A stretch of 64,000 bases of DNA, from positions 50,950 to 114,949 of the forward strand of contig JAQSWY010000024.1 of NCBI GenBank assembly GCA_029266425.1, read 5' to 3'. The DNA is from Xanthobacteraceae bacterium (GTDB taxonomy: Bacteria > Pseudomonadota > Alphaproteobacteria > Rhizobiales > Xanthobacteraceae). Positions 44,640-52,320 of this stretch are shown here, piece by piece. A model generated the notes under the pieces. It saw only the letters and a list, made by a program, of their open reading frames with translations, did not search any database and was not told the origin of the DNA. The stretch's first letter is position 1. Each line of letters begins with the position of its first letter. The position numbers and the translations under genes were made by a program.

Positions 44640-45824
44640 TTACTCGTTGCTGCGCAGCAACATGGCGGTGGCGAGCCCGCCTGCCGCGGCAATCGCGGCG
44701 AGGCCGGTATTGCCGCCGGGCGCAGCGCGCATCTCATGGAACAGCCGTACCGCGAGAATGGCGCCGGAAGCGCCGACCGGATGGCCACGGGCAAGCGCGC
44801 CGCCACCGATATTGAGGCGCGCGCGATTGAGGCCCAGATGCGCGCTGTTCGCCAGCGCCTGCACGGCGAATGCCTCCATCAGCTCGACGATATCGAGGTC
44901 GGTCGCGGCCAGGCCATTGCGGTCGAGAAGCCGGCGAACGACCGGGACAAGCGCCATCGCCGGCTGCTCCGGCGCGGCGCCGAGGGCAAGGGCGTCGAGA
45001 ATCTCAAGCCGGTGAGGATGGTCGCGCGCGATGTCCTCTGACACGACGAGGACGGCGGCGGCCGCATCGGCCTCGACCGCGACGCCCGCCGCATCGACGG
45101 CATGCTCGCCCTCGCCGGCGAGCACCGGCGCACGGGCGCAGAGCCGCGGTGTGAGGTTGCGGGTGAAGGCATCGTGTGCGAGTGGCGCTTCGGGGATGAG
45201 GACGATTTCGTCGTGAAGCGCGCCCTCAGTGCCAGAGCGGGAAGCCCTCCCCCCTTCGGGGAGAGGGAGCTTTTGGTGTGCTAGAGCTTTCCGGTGGCTT
45301 TCAACCGCGAATTCGTCCTGCGCCGCGCGCGTAATCCCCTCGATCCGTGCCAGCTCGGCCGCCGCCTCGACCATATCCCGATCGCGCTCCGGCCAGGGCG
45401 TGAAGGGCGGCGTGTCGTAGAAGTCGGGCGCCTCGCCTTCCTTGCGCGGGCGATGGGCGCGGATGGCGGAGCGGCTCCAGCTCTCGGTGCCGCCGGCGAG
45501 CACGGCCCGCGCTGCGCCGGCCTCAACCAGCCGCGCCGCGAGCATGATCGCGTCGAGCCCCGAGCAGCATTGCCGGTCGATGGTCAGTGCCGGCACGCGC
45601 TCCGGCAGCCCCGCCGCCAGCGCCGCCAGCCGGGCGACATTGCCGCCACCGGACAGGGCATTGCCGAGGATCACCTCGTCGACCACGTCCACGCCAACAC
45701 GGGCGTCGGTGAGGCAGGCCTGCAGGACGGGAGCAGCGAGCTGCCAGGCCTCAAGCTTTCCGAACGCGCCCCGCCGCGGCCCGACCGCGCTACGACGGGC
45801 GGCGATGATGAAGGCGCGGCTCAT
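44640..45824 (-). CDS. Thiolase-family protein lacking the second active-site cysteine
   Basis: About 394 aa from the ATG of MSRAFIIAAR, whose ATGA overlaps the ligase stop. The nucleophile Cys is present at about residue 86 (DRQCCSGLDAI) and the His in GALARGHPVGASGA. The usual C-terminal CxG motif is replaced by GLAAIAAAGGLA, so the base cysteine is gone; classical Claisen condensation or thiolysis may be impaired or altered. A stretch KLPLPEGGRASRSG near residue 190 comes from an intergenic palindrome inserted in frame. It is last in the bioMNY-ligase-thiolase operon. Confidence 0.88.
   Translation of the reverse strand: MSRAFIIAARRSAVGPRRGAFGKLEAWQLAAPVLQACLTDARVGVDVVDEVILGNALSGGGNVARLAALAAGLPERVPALTIDRQCCSGLDAIMLAARLVEAGAARAVLAGGTESWSRSAIRAHRPRKEGEAPDFYDTPPFTPWPERDRDMVEAAAELARIEGITRAAQDEFAVESHRKALAHQKLPLPEGGRASRSGTEGALHDEIVLIPEAPLAHDAFTRNLTPRLCARAPVLAGEGEHAVDAAGVAVEADAAAAVLVVSEDIARDHPHRLEILDALALGAAPEQPAMALVPVVRRLLDRNGLAATDLDIVELMEAFAVQALANSAHLGLNRARLNIGGGALARGHPVGASGAILAVRLFHEMRAAPGGNTGLAAIAAAGGLATAMLLRSNE
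45244..45270. repeat. Palindromic repeat (family C core) inside the thiolase coding sequence
   Basis: CTCCCCCCTTCGGGGAGAGG is a hairpin-forming core of the same type as the intergenic element at 39591. It is read in frame as LPLPEGG within the thiolase and adds about 15 residues relative to ordinary thiolases, in a surface loop region before the DEIV strand. Confidence 0.65.
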
Positions 45825-47236
45825 GATGGCCCACACCTCCCCTCGATGTGGCGGCGCAGCGCGGCGAGGTCCGCCTTGCCGCCTGCGGTGCGCGGCCAGT
45901 CATCGAGGATGAGGAATCGACGCGGCACCTTCGCCGCCGGCAGATAGTCCCGGCAAAACGCCCGAAGCGTGGCTTCGCCCGGCTCGCCCTCGGCCCGCAG
46001 CACCGCGACGAGCTCGGTGCCGCGCAGCGGGTCGGGAATCCCGAACACCGCGGCCTCGTGAACGCCGGGCATCGTCACCAGAACCCGCTCCACCTCCTCC
46101 GGATAGACATTGAGGCCGGCGGTGACGAGCATGCGCTTCTCGCGGCCGTGCAGAGTGAGGAAACCCGCCTCGTCCAGCGCGCCATGGTCGCCGACCGTCA
46201 TCCACGCACCCTCGCGGCGGATCTCCTCGCCGCCGCCGCAGGCATAATCGTCGAAGATCATGCCGCTCTTCACCCAGATGGCGCCGATCTCGCCCGTCGG
46301 CAGGTCGTGCCCCTCGGCATTGCGGATGCGCAGTGAGACGCCGTGCGCGGCGCGCCCGACCGAGCCCGGCGGCACATGCTCGCGCGCATGACCGATGGTG
46401 ACGAAGCTGAGCTCCGAGGCGCCGTAGAATTCAGCGATCTCCGCATTGGGGAAGAGCCGAGCGGTGGCGGCGCGGGTCGCCGCCTGCCATTTGGCGCCGC
46501 TGACCATGAGCACGCGCAGCGACGGGCAGATGCCGTCATCCGCCGCGTCGAGCAGCAATTGCAATTGGGTCGGCGTCACATAGAGCGCGGTCACGCGGCG
46601 CTCCGCGATCAGCGCCAGCGCCCGGCGCGGATGGAAGCGGCGCATCATCACCGCCTCCGCGCCGATGTGCAGGGCATGGACGATGCCATAAAGATGCAGC
46701 GAGGCGGCGAGCCCGCCGGGCGCCATGATCACGTCGGCTTCGCTCAAGCCGAACTCGACCCGGCTGACCTCGAAGCTCTCGATCCAGGAGCGGTGCGAGC
46801 GCCGATACCCCTTGGGAAGTCCGGTCGAGCCCGAGGTGAAGCCGACATAGAAGGGCGTGTCCGGCGATGGGGACGGCGGGGCAGCGGCGGCGCCCTGGAA
46901 CGCCCCGCGCAGCCACGGCTCGCTGCCGTCCACCGTCAGCGGCGGCGCCAGCGCGGCATCGATGGCGGCGCGATAGGGCGCCGGCCAGCCGGGATCATAA
47001 ACGAGGGCCTGCCGCCCGCTCATCGCCGCTGCAAAGAACAGCGCGACCAGATCCGCGCTGTTCGGCATTGCCAGAGCAATGCTTGAGCCCGGCTCAAGCC
47101 GAGCTTCAAGTTCCGCGGTCAGCGCCAGCGCCGCGCGGGTGAAGGTCCGGCGGTCCAGCACCTCGTGATCGCAGACCAGCGCCGGCTTTGCCGGGTCATC
47201 GGCGGCGAGCCCCGGCAGTGCAGCGCCGATGGTCAT
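45821..47236 (-). CDS. AMP-forming acyl-CoA synthetase family protein in the biotin operon
   Basis: 471 aa, ANL superfamily. The phosphate loop is VGFTSGSTGLPKGYRRSH, the A5 motif is AEFYGASELSF, A7 is MTVGDHGALDEAGFLTLHGREKRMLVTAGLNVYPEEVE and the C-terminal lysine motif is RTAGGKADLAAL. It is a little shorter than typical ligases. Its start is 10 bases after the bioY stop and its stop overlaps the thiolase start. Neighbourhood suggests a carboxylate of biotin metabolism as substrate, for example a pimelate-like dicarboxylate, or activation of imported vitamin; this is inference only. Confidence 0.88.
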   Translation of the reverse strand: MTIGAALPGLAADDPAKPALVCDHEVLDRRTFTRAALALTAELEARLEPGSSIALAMPNSADLVALFFAAAMSGRQALVYDPGWPAPYRAAIDAALAPPLTVDGSEPWLRGAFQGAAAAPPSPSPDTPFYVGFTSGSTGLPKGYRRSHRSWIESFEVSRVEFGLSEADVIMAPGGLAASLHLYGIVHALHIGAEAVMMRRFHPRRALALIAERRVTALYVTPTQLQLLLDAADDGICPSLRVLMVSGAKWQAATRAATARLFPNAEIAEFYGASELSFVTIGHAREHVPPGSVGRAAHGVSLRIRNAEGHDLPTGEIGAIWVKSGMIFDDYACGGGEEIRREGAWMTVGDHGALDEAGFLTLHGREKRMLVTAGLNVYPEEVERVLVTMPGVHEAAVFGIPDPLRGTELVAVLRAEGEPGEATLRAFCRDYLPAAKVPRRFLILDDWPRTAGGKADLAALRRHIEGRCGPS

Positions 47237-47246
47237 GAGACACGCA

Positions 47247-47807
47247 TCAGGGAGCGCGGGAGACCAGCGCCTCGGGCAGGCCGCGCGCCACGGTCTGGGC
47301 GACGAGGGCGACCAGCACAGCCTTGATGGTGTCGCCGGGAATGAAGATCAGGGAGGCCTTCGCGGCGTCGAGCGGGGAAAGGCTGCCGAGGCTCGACATG
47401 CCCAGGATGCCGAGCGGATAGAGCACGAGGATGCCGCCGACCACCGCAGCCACCAGCGCCACCGGCAGCACCGGCTGGTTGCGGAGCTTCTGCATGATGA
47501 AGCCGGCGACGAAAGCTGCCACCGGATAGCCTATGATGAAGCCCGCCGAGGGGCCGAAGAACACGCCGAGCCCGCCGCGCCCGCCGGCCAGCAGGGGCGC
47601 GCCGAGCGCCACCACCAGAATGAACAGCGTCACCGCCAGCGCGCCGCGCCAGGCGCCGAGCATCACCCCGGCCAGCATGATGCCCATGCTCTGCGCGGTG
47701 ATCGGCACGCCGCCGGCGAGCGGAATGTCGAATTTCGGCATGAGCCCCAACACCGCGATGATTGCCGCATAGAGGGCGATCTGGACGAGCGTGCGTTCCC
47801 TGGTCAT
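47247..47807 (-). CDS. bioY: Biotin ECF transporter substrate-binding protein BioY
   Basis: 186 aa with six membrane helices and BioY family blocks: LPLAGGVPITAQSMGIML-like (FDIPLAGGVPITAQSMGIMLAG), GVFFGPSAGFIIGYPVAAFV and GDTIKAVLVALVAQTVA. The gene overlaps bioN by 4 bases. BioY binds biotin in the membrane and works alone or with the BioM ATPase and BioN T component, all present here. Confidence 0.95.
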   Translation of the reverse strand: MTRERTLVQIALYAAIIAVLGLMPKFDIPLAGGVPITAQSMGIMLAGVMLGAWRGALAVTLFILVVALGAPLLAGGRGGLGVFFGPSAGFIIGYPVAAFVAGFIMQKLRNQPVLPVALVAAVVGGILVLYPLGILGMSSLGSLSPLDAAKASLIFIPGDTIKAVLVALVAQTVARGLPEALVSRAP

Positions 47808-48415
47808 CGGCTACTTCCTCGCGGCGCGCCGCCGCGCGCGGCAAGCGCCTCGGCGGTGTGGTGGGACAGTCTCAATGTCTGGATACAGAAGGGCGCGAGC
47901 AAGCGCCAGCCGCCCCGCCGCCCCGTCCGCGCGCGAAAACTCTCGTTCAGCGCCTCCCAGAGAGCGAACAAGAGCGGCACGAAACGGATCATCATGGCCA
48001 CGGCCAGCGCCACGGTGCGCGGCGGAACACCAAACCAGGCCAGCGGCTTCAGCACGGGCTCGATGACGTCCATCATCTCGTCCATGCGCGTCGTCATGGT
48101 CACCGCATTGGCGAGCAGCATCATGCCGACGAGCCGCAATACCGCGACGAGGCCGAGGCGGGGATCGCCGTTCCACCAATGGATGGCGAAGAGGATGGCG
48201 AGCAGCGGCAGGATCGGCCGCAGCAGCGCGATCTGCCGGATCGCCTCGCGGCCGAGCGCGGCATAGATCGCCAGCACGGCTGCGACCAGCCCGACCATCA
48301 AGGGCAGGCTGTCGAACGGGGTGACCAGCAGGCTGACGAGCGCCAGCGCCGCCAGCTTCCAGCCGGCCGGGACCTCATGCGCCCAGGTGCGCTGGGCGAG
48401 ATAGAGCGAGATCAT
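47804..48415 (-). CDS. bioN: Biotin ECF transporter T component BioN
   Basis: 203 aa with about five membrane helices. ECF T-unit features include RLVGMMLLANAVTMTTRMDEMMDVIEPVLKPLAWFGVPPRTVALAVAMMIRFVPLLF and the terminal Ala-Arg-Gly motif EALAARGGA that contacts the ATPase. It overlaps bioM and bioY by 4 bases at each end, so all three are translationally coupled. Confidence 0.94.
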   Translation of the reverse strand: MISLYLAQRTWAHEVPAGWKLAALALVSLLVTPFDSLPLMVGLVAAVLAIYAALGREAIRQIALLRPILPLLAILFAIHWWNGDPRLGLVAVLRLVGMMLLANAVTMTTRMDEMMDVIEPVLKPLAWFGVPPRTVALAVAMMIRFVPLLFALWEALNESFRARTGRRGGWRLLAPFCIQTLRLSHHTAEALAARGGAPRGSSR

Positions 48416-49110
48416 CCGCCCTCCTCCACTGCGCGACGATAGGCGGCGATAACCTCGCCCGGGGCGCCGTCCATGCGCACGCGGCCCGCTTCCAGCCAGA
48501 GCACGCGGTCATAGCCACCGAACGCATCGAGCTCGTGCGCGATCAGGATCACCTGCTGGTCGAGCGTCGCGATCAGCGCCTCTAAGCGTCGCCGGGTCGG
48601 CAGATCGAGCGCGGAGAAGGGCTCATCGAGTACAAGAACGGCAGGCTGCATCACCAGCACGGCGATGATGCAGAGCAGTTGCTTCTCGCCTTCGGAGAGC
48701 GCGTGCACCGGGCGGTCGGCCCAATGCGCGCGCTCGAAGCGGGCGAGCGCGAGCTTGGCCTCGCTCGCCGCCTCGCGGCGGGAGAGCCCGGTCTGCTCCA
48801 GGCTGAAGGCGACTTCCTCGATCACCGTCGGGAAGATGATCTGGTGATCCGGGTTCTGGAAGATGAAGCCGACCTTGCGCGGCAGTTCGGATGAGTCCTT
48901 GGCGGCATCGAGGCCGTGGACGGTGACACTGCCGACATCTGCGCTCAGCAGGCCGTTCATCAGGCGCACCAGCGAACTCTTGCCCGAGCCATTATCGCCG
49001 ATCAGGCCGATCCGGCGCTCGGTAAGGGTGAGGGAGAGAGCGGACAGCACCTCCCGCCCGCCGCGGCGCAGCGTGACATTGTCGAGGCGGATGGTGGGGT
49101 TGGTGTCCAT
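48412..49110 (-). CDS. bioM: Biotin ECF transporter ATPase BioM
   Basis: About 232 aa from the ATG of MDTNPTIRLDNVTLRRGG. The longer track frame starts inside a family B palindrome and its first 45 residues (GLVPGIHVRDESA) are a translated repeat, so I reject that start. Walker A is GDNGSGKSSLVRLMNGL, the signature LSEGEKQLLCIIAVL and Walker B LVLDEPFSALDLPTRR; a Q-loop VGFIFQNPDHQIIF is typical of ECF A-subunits. First gene of the five-gene operon. No BioR-type operator was seen upstream. Confidence 0.94.
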   Translation of the reverse strand: MDTNPTIRLDNVTLRRGGREVLSALSLTLTERRIGLIGDNGSGKSSLVRLMNGLLSADVGSVTVHGLDAAKDSSELPRKVGFIFQNPDHQIIFPTVIEEVAFSLEQTGLSRREAASEAKLALARFERAHWADRPVHALSEGEKQLLCIIAVLVMQPAVLVLDEPFSALDLPTRRRLEALIATLDQQVILIAHELDAFGGYDRVLWLEAGRVRMDGAPGEVIAAYRRAVEEGG

Positions 49111-49140
49111 CGCGGCAGCCTTGGCGCCGTCCCTACCGCT

Positions 49141-49222
49141 GTCATGGCCGGGCTTGTCCCGGCCATCCACGGCTGCGCTTTCGTCACGGACGTGGATCCC
49201 CGGGACAAGCCCGGAGATGACG
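49141..49222. repeat. Dispersed palindromic repeat, family B
   Basis: GTCATGGCCGGGCTTGTCCC and an inverted CCCGGGACAAGCCCGGAGAT with GTGGATC between; the best copy of this family in the window. It lies just upstream of bioM, between it and the aldo/keto reductase gene stop. Confidence 0.8.
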
Positions 49223-49241
49223 TGGTTCGGAGGGCTACCCC

Positions 49242-50084
49242 TCACAGCATCTCCAGCGAGCGCTTTCGGCTCGGCGGGGCGAAGGCGAGGTCGAGGCTGG
49301 CGAGATCCTCGCTATCAAGCACGATGTCCGCCGCGCCGCGATTGTCGCGCATATGGGCGACCCGCGACGCCTTCGGGATGACGATGTTGTTCAAGTTGCG
49401 CATCACCCAGGCAAGCGCCACCTGGAACGGCGTCGCCTTGTGCTTGCCCGCGATCTCGGCAAGCGCGCCGTCCGTCGGGATGCGCCCCTGCTCGATCGGG
49501 CTATAGGCCATCAGCGGCATATCGTGCTCTTCGAGCCACGGCAGCAGGTCCCATTCCGGGCCGCGCCGGGCGAGATTGTAGAGCACCTGGTTGACCGCGC
49601 AGCCCTCGCCGCCCGGCGTCTCCCAGAGCTCCTCCATGTCGTCGGTGTCGAAATTGCTGACGCCCCAGTGCCGGATCTTGCCCTGCGACTTGAGATGCTC
49701 GAAGCCGAGGATCGTCTCTTCCAGCGGCACGCCGCCGCGCCAGTGCAGCAGATAGAGGTCGAGCCGGTCGGTCTTGAGCCGGCTGAGGCTCCGTTCGCAG
49801 GCGCTGACGACGCCGGCGCGGCTGGCATTGTGCGGATAGACCTTGGAGACCAGGAACACCTCGTCGCGCAGCCCGGCGAGCGCCTCGCCGAGGAAGCTCT
49901 CGCACTTGCCGTCGCCATACATTTCGGCGGTGTCGACGAGGCGCATGCCGAGCTCGATGCCTGTGCGCACCGATTCCGCCTCTTCCTTGAGGCTGCCGGC
50001 ACGCTCGCCCATCATCCAGGTGCCGATGCCGAGCTGCGGCACTTCTTCGCCGCCGGGCAGCACCACGCGGTCGGTGATCGCCAT
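49242..50084 (-). CDS. Aldo/keto reductase
   Basis: 280 aa from the ATG of MAITDRVVLPGGEEVPQLGIGTWMMG, with GGGAGA upstream. The catalytic tetrad is visible: Asp and Tyr in RLVDTAEMYGDG, Lys in LVSKVYPHN, His in LYLLHWRGGVP. The NADPH-binding tail is present in AWVMRNLNNIVIPKASRVAHMRDN. It reduces carbonyls, possibly of the 2,5-diketogluconate reductase-like group. It is divergent from the NrtR gene, with 130 bases between; functional linkage to NAD metabolism is not shown. Confidence 0.92.
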   Translation of the reverse strand: MAITDRVVLPGGEEVPQLGIGTWMMGERAGSLKEEAESVRTGIELGMRLVDTAEMYGDGKCESFLGEALAGLRDEVFLVSKVYPHNASRAGVVSACERSLSRLKTDRLDLYLLHWRGGVPLEETILGFEHLKSQGKIRHWGVSNFDTDDMEELWETPGGEGCAVNQVLYNLARRGPEWDLLPWLEEHDMPLMAYSPIEQGRIPTDGALAEIAGKHKATPFQVALAWVMRNLNNIVIPKASRVAHMRDNRGAADIVLDSEDLASLDLAFAPPSRKRSLEML

Positions 50085-50214
50085 ACTGGTCTCCCTTCCA
50101 AGCCGTCCTGACGCGCATGCCATCCCGGCGCGGATCGCGCAAGCGCGGCGCGGTTTCGCCAACCATGCTAGATTGACGCGTCCCCATTGCGCCCGCGAAT
50201 CCCTTTCACCGACG

Positions 50215-51234
50215 ATGGCCGCTTCCGCACAGCCCGATCGCCTGCAATCTCCCGGCGCCTCCGACGCCGAGAGCCGGCTTTCGATCGGCCTCAGCGCGGT
50301 GATCGTCGCCGTGACCGGCGATGATCCCAAGGTGCTCGCCGTTCGTCATGCGGGGCGCGAGGGTGCGGGCGGGCGCGAAGCGCTGCCGTCCGGCCCGCTG
50401 GAGCGCGGCCACCGCACGCTGGAAGCGGGACTGCGCAACTGGGTGGAGCGGCAGACCCATCAGGTGCTCGGCCATGTCGAGCAGCTCTATACCTTCGGCG
50501 ACCGCGACCGCCGGGAGACCGACGGCGAGGACGCCGACCACGCACTCTCGGTCGCCTATCTCGCGCTGGTGCGCGAGGCGCGCCCGGCCGGCGACGCCGA
50601 TGCGGCGTGGGAGAGCTGGTACCGCTATTTCCCCTGGGAGGATTGGCGCGATGGCCGTCCGGCGGTGCTCGACGCGCTGGAGCCGGGGCTGCGCGCCTGG
50701 GCAGCCTCCGCACCGAGCGCCGCGCTGGGCACCATCCGGGCCGAGCGGCTCTCGCTCGCCTTCGGCTCGGCCCAGGGCCGCGACGAGGAGCGGGTGCTGG
50801 AGCGCTACGAGCTGCTCTACGAGGCCGGCATGGTGGCGGAAGCGCTGCGCGAGCGCGGCCTGCCGGAGGGCGCCTCGCGCCCGGCTACCTTCCTGCCCGG
50901 CGTCGAGATGGCGGGCGACCATCGCCGCATGCTGGCGCTCGCCATCGCCCGGCTGCGCGGCAAGATCAAATACCGCCCAGTGGTGTTCGAACTGATGCCC
51001 CCCACCTTCACGCTCGGCCAGTTGCAGCGCACCGTGGAGGCGCTCTCCGGAGTGCGGCTGCACAAGCAGAATTTCCGCCGCCTGATCGAGCAGCAGCGCC
51101 TGGTCGAGGAGACCGGCGAAGCCACCAGCGAGACCGGCGGGCGCCCCGCCCGCCTGGTGCGCTTCCGCCGCGAAGTGCTGCTGGAACGCCCCGCGCCGGG
51201 GGTGAGGCTACCGAGCGGCGGGATACGGCGGTGA
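50215..51234 (+). CDS. nrtR: NrtR-type regulator of NAD biosynthesis (Nudix-like plus winged helix)
   Basis: 339 aa from the ATG of MAASAQPDRLQ; earlier track starts fall inside the opposite gene. The N-terminal half is a Nudix-like domain (LSAVIVAVTGDDPKVLAVRH, then LRNWVERQTHQVLGHVEQLYTFGDRDR) without an intact Nudix box, so it should bind an NAD-related ligand and not hydrolyse it. The C-terminus has a winged helix (LMPPTFTLGQLQRTVEALSGVRLHKQNFRRLIEQQRLVEETGE). This matches the alphaproteobacterial NAD regulator group. It lies upstream of nadABC, before which two matching palindromes occur. A GTGA overlap links it to the next gene. Confidence 0.93.
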   Translation: MAASAQPDRLQSPGASDAESRLSIGLSAVIVAVTGDDPKVLAVRHAGREGAGGREALPSGPLERGHRTLEAGLRNWVERQTHQVLGHVEQLYTFGDRDRRETDGEDADHALSVAYLALVREARPAGDADAAWESWYRYFPWEDWRDGRPAVLDALEPGLRAWAASAPSAALGTIRAERLSLAFGSAQGRDEERVLERYELLYEAGMVAEALRERGLPEGASRPATFLPGVEMAGDHRRMLALAIARLRGKIKYRPVVFELMPPTFTLGQLQRTVEALSGVRLHKQNFRRLIEQQRLVEETGEATSETGGRPARLVRFRREVLLERPAPGVRLPSGGIRR

Positions 51235-52046
51235 GAACGCCGATCGCGGCGGAACCGCTCGCCGCGGCGCTGGACCGCGCCTATCAGGCGTTCGAGGATG
51301 TTTGGAGGCCTCGTCGGATTGAGGCTTCACCCTATAGCGCCCCGGCCGACGTAGCCGCCTTGATCGCAGTACCATTGCGCGATCTTACCGACGAACAAAT
51401 TGGCGCCTATGCCGGGTCGGCGATGCTAACCATTGGATCAGGAGAGGATTACAACTATTTCGTTCCTCGAATACTCGAATTGGCGGTCTCCGCTCCATTC
51501 TGGATCGGCACAGAACCCGAGCGGATTGCCGAAAGACTTGATATGGCCGGGTGGAGGGCTTGGCCGGCAGAGCAGATAGCGGCGATCATCGAAGTATTCG
51601 AACTCGCGCATGCCTTGTCGGAACGTGAAGACAATGAAGCGTGGGGAAATGCGCTTATCACGCTCAAAGAAACGCGCCCGCCTGGATCGATTTGCTATGG
51701 CCCTCCGAAGCGGATCCTGTTCGTAGGCAGCCAAGACCCGATCCGCAGCGAGGCGGTGAAGCGGGTGTTCGCCCAGCGCAGTGATCTCGCAGTAAAATTC
51801 GCCGACACTGACGTGAGCGGGCCGCTGACATCCGAAATGGTCGCGTGGGCAGATATCATTTTCGCTTCAGAGAAGTATCACCGCGTCAGGATCAAGCAAC
51901 GCTTCCGCACCGCCCTAAACACAAAGCGCGTGGTCTGCCTTGACGTGCCGAAGAAACATACGTCTGACGAGACTGCGCTTGTACAGCTGCTGCAGCAGAA
52001 GATCGGGCGGTTCCTGCCTCAACTGGGCGGCCCCGCGATCAAGTGA
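51231..52046 (+). CDS. Two-domain protein: unknown alpha-helical domain plus degenerate low-molecular-weight tyrosine-phosphatase-like domain
   Basis: 271 aa, starting at a GTG whose bases overlap the TGA of nrtR. Residues 1-150 form an alpha-helical domain of unknown family (DEQIGAYAGSAMLTIGSGEDYNYFVPRILELA, WPAEQIAAIIEVFELAHALSERE). Residues 160-268 resemble small phosphatase-like proteins (KRILFVGSQDPIRSEAVKRVF, VAWADIIFASEKYHRVRIKQRF, TKRVVCLDVPKKH). The P-loop, normally CxxxxxR, here begins with Gly in GSQDPIRS, so the catalytic Cys is missing and the domain is probably a binding module. GC is lower than that of neighbours. Function unknown; coupling to nrtR suggests a link with NAD control. 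Confidence 0.8.
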   Translation: MRTPIAAEPLAAALDRAYQAFEDVWRPRRIEASPYSAPADVAALIAVPLRDLTDEQIGAYAGSAMLTIGSGEDYNYFVPRILELAVSAPFWIGTEPERIAERLDMAGWRAWPAEQIAAIIEVFELAHALSEREDNEAWGNALITLKETRPPGSICYGPPKRILFVGSQDPIRSEAVKRVFAQRSDLAVKFADTDVSGPLTSEMVAWADIIFASEKYHRVRIKQRFRTALNTKRVVCLDVPKKHTSDETALVQLLQQKIGRFLPQLGGPAIK

Positions 52047-52080
52047 GCGGTGGCGTGGAGGACGGCAGGTTGCATTGCTT

Positions 52081-52182
52081 CAGCATCTTCGAGGCCCGGC
52101 TCTGCCGGGCACCTCAGGATGAGGTCGCTCTTTGGTACAACCTCATCCTGAGGTGCGAGGGCAGCGAGCCTCGAAGGATGCC
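52081..52182. repeat. Dispersed palindromic repeat, family A (CTCGAAGGATG/CATCCTGAGG)
   Basis: Two inverted units: TCTTCGAGGCCCGGC...GCCGGGCACCTCAGGATGAGGT, then ACCTCATCCTGAGGTGCGAG...CTCGAAGGATG. Copies of this family also occur at 54931, 55928, 57769, 59307 and, cut off, at 63882. Here it separates the nrtR unit from the nadA promoter. Confidence 0.8.
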
Positions 52183-52215
52183 CACCCGAGCGCCATCACT
52201 CTTTGTGACGTCCCG

Positions 52216-52247
52216 TTGACAAGGCCTTATACTCAGTCCTAGCATAA
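52216..52247 (+). promoter_or_regulatory. nadA promoter with NrtR-like operator 1
   Basis: TTGACA at 52216 and TAGCAT at 52240 are spaced 18 bases, a good sigma-70-type promoter. Overlapping it, 52227-52247 is a 21-bp imperfect palindrome TTATACTC-5-TAGCATAA. The spacing and halves match the second site at 52289. Blocking by NrtR would repress nadABC. Confidence 0.65.
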
Positions 52248-52288
52248 CTCCGACGCCGGGTCTTGAACCCGGATTTTTCGGACCCTAT

Positions 52289-52309
52289 TTATGCTCAGAT
52301 AGAGCATAA
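52289..52309 (+). promoter_or_regulatory. NrtR-like operator 2 upstream of nadA
   Basis: A perfect 8-5-8 palindrome with arms TTATGCTC and GAGCATAA, 12 bases before the nadA start and just ahead of the GGGAGG ribosome site. The form agrees with site 1, which supports a shared regulator; the flanking NrtR gene is the obvious candidate. Confidence 0.7.
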
Positions 52310-52320
52310 GGGAGGATTGA

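Noticed and set aside
49111-49245. N-terminal extension of BioM in the ORF track
   Set aside because: The first 45 codons (GLVPGIHVRDESA...DKPGHD) are a translation of a family B palindrome; the true start is the ATG at 49110.
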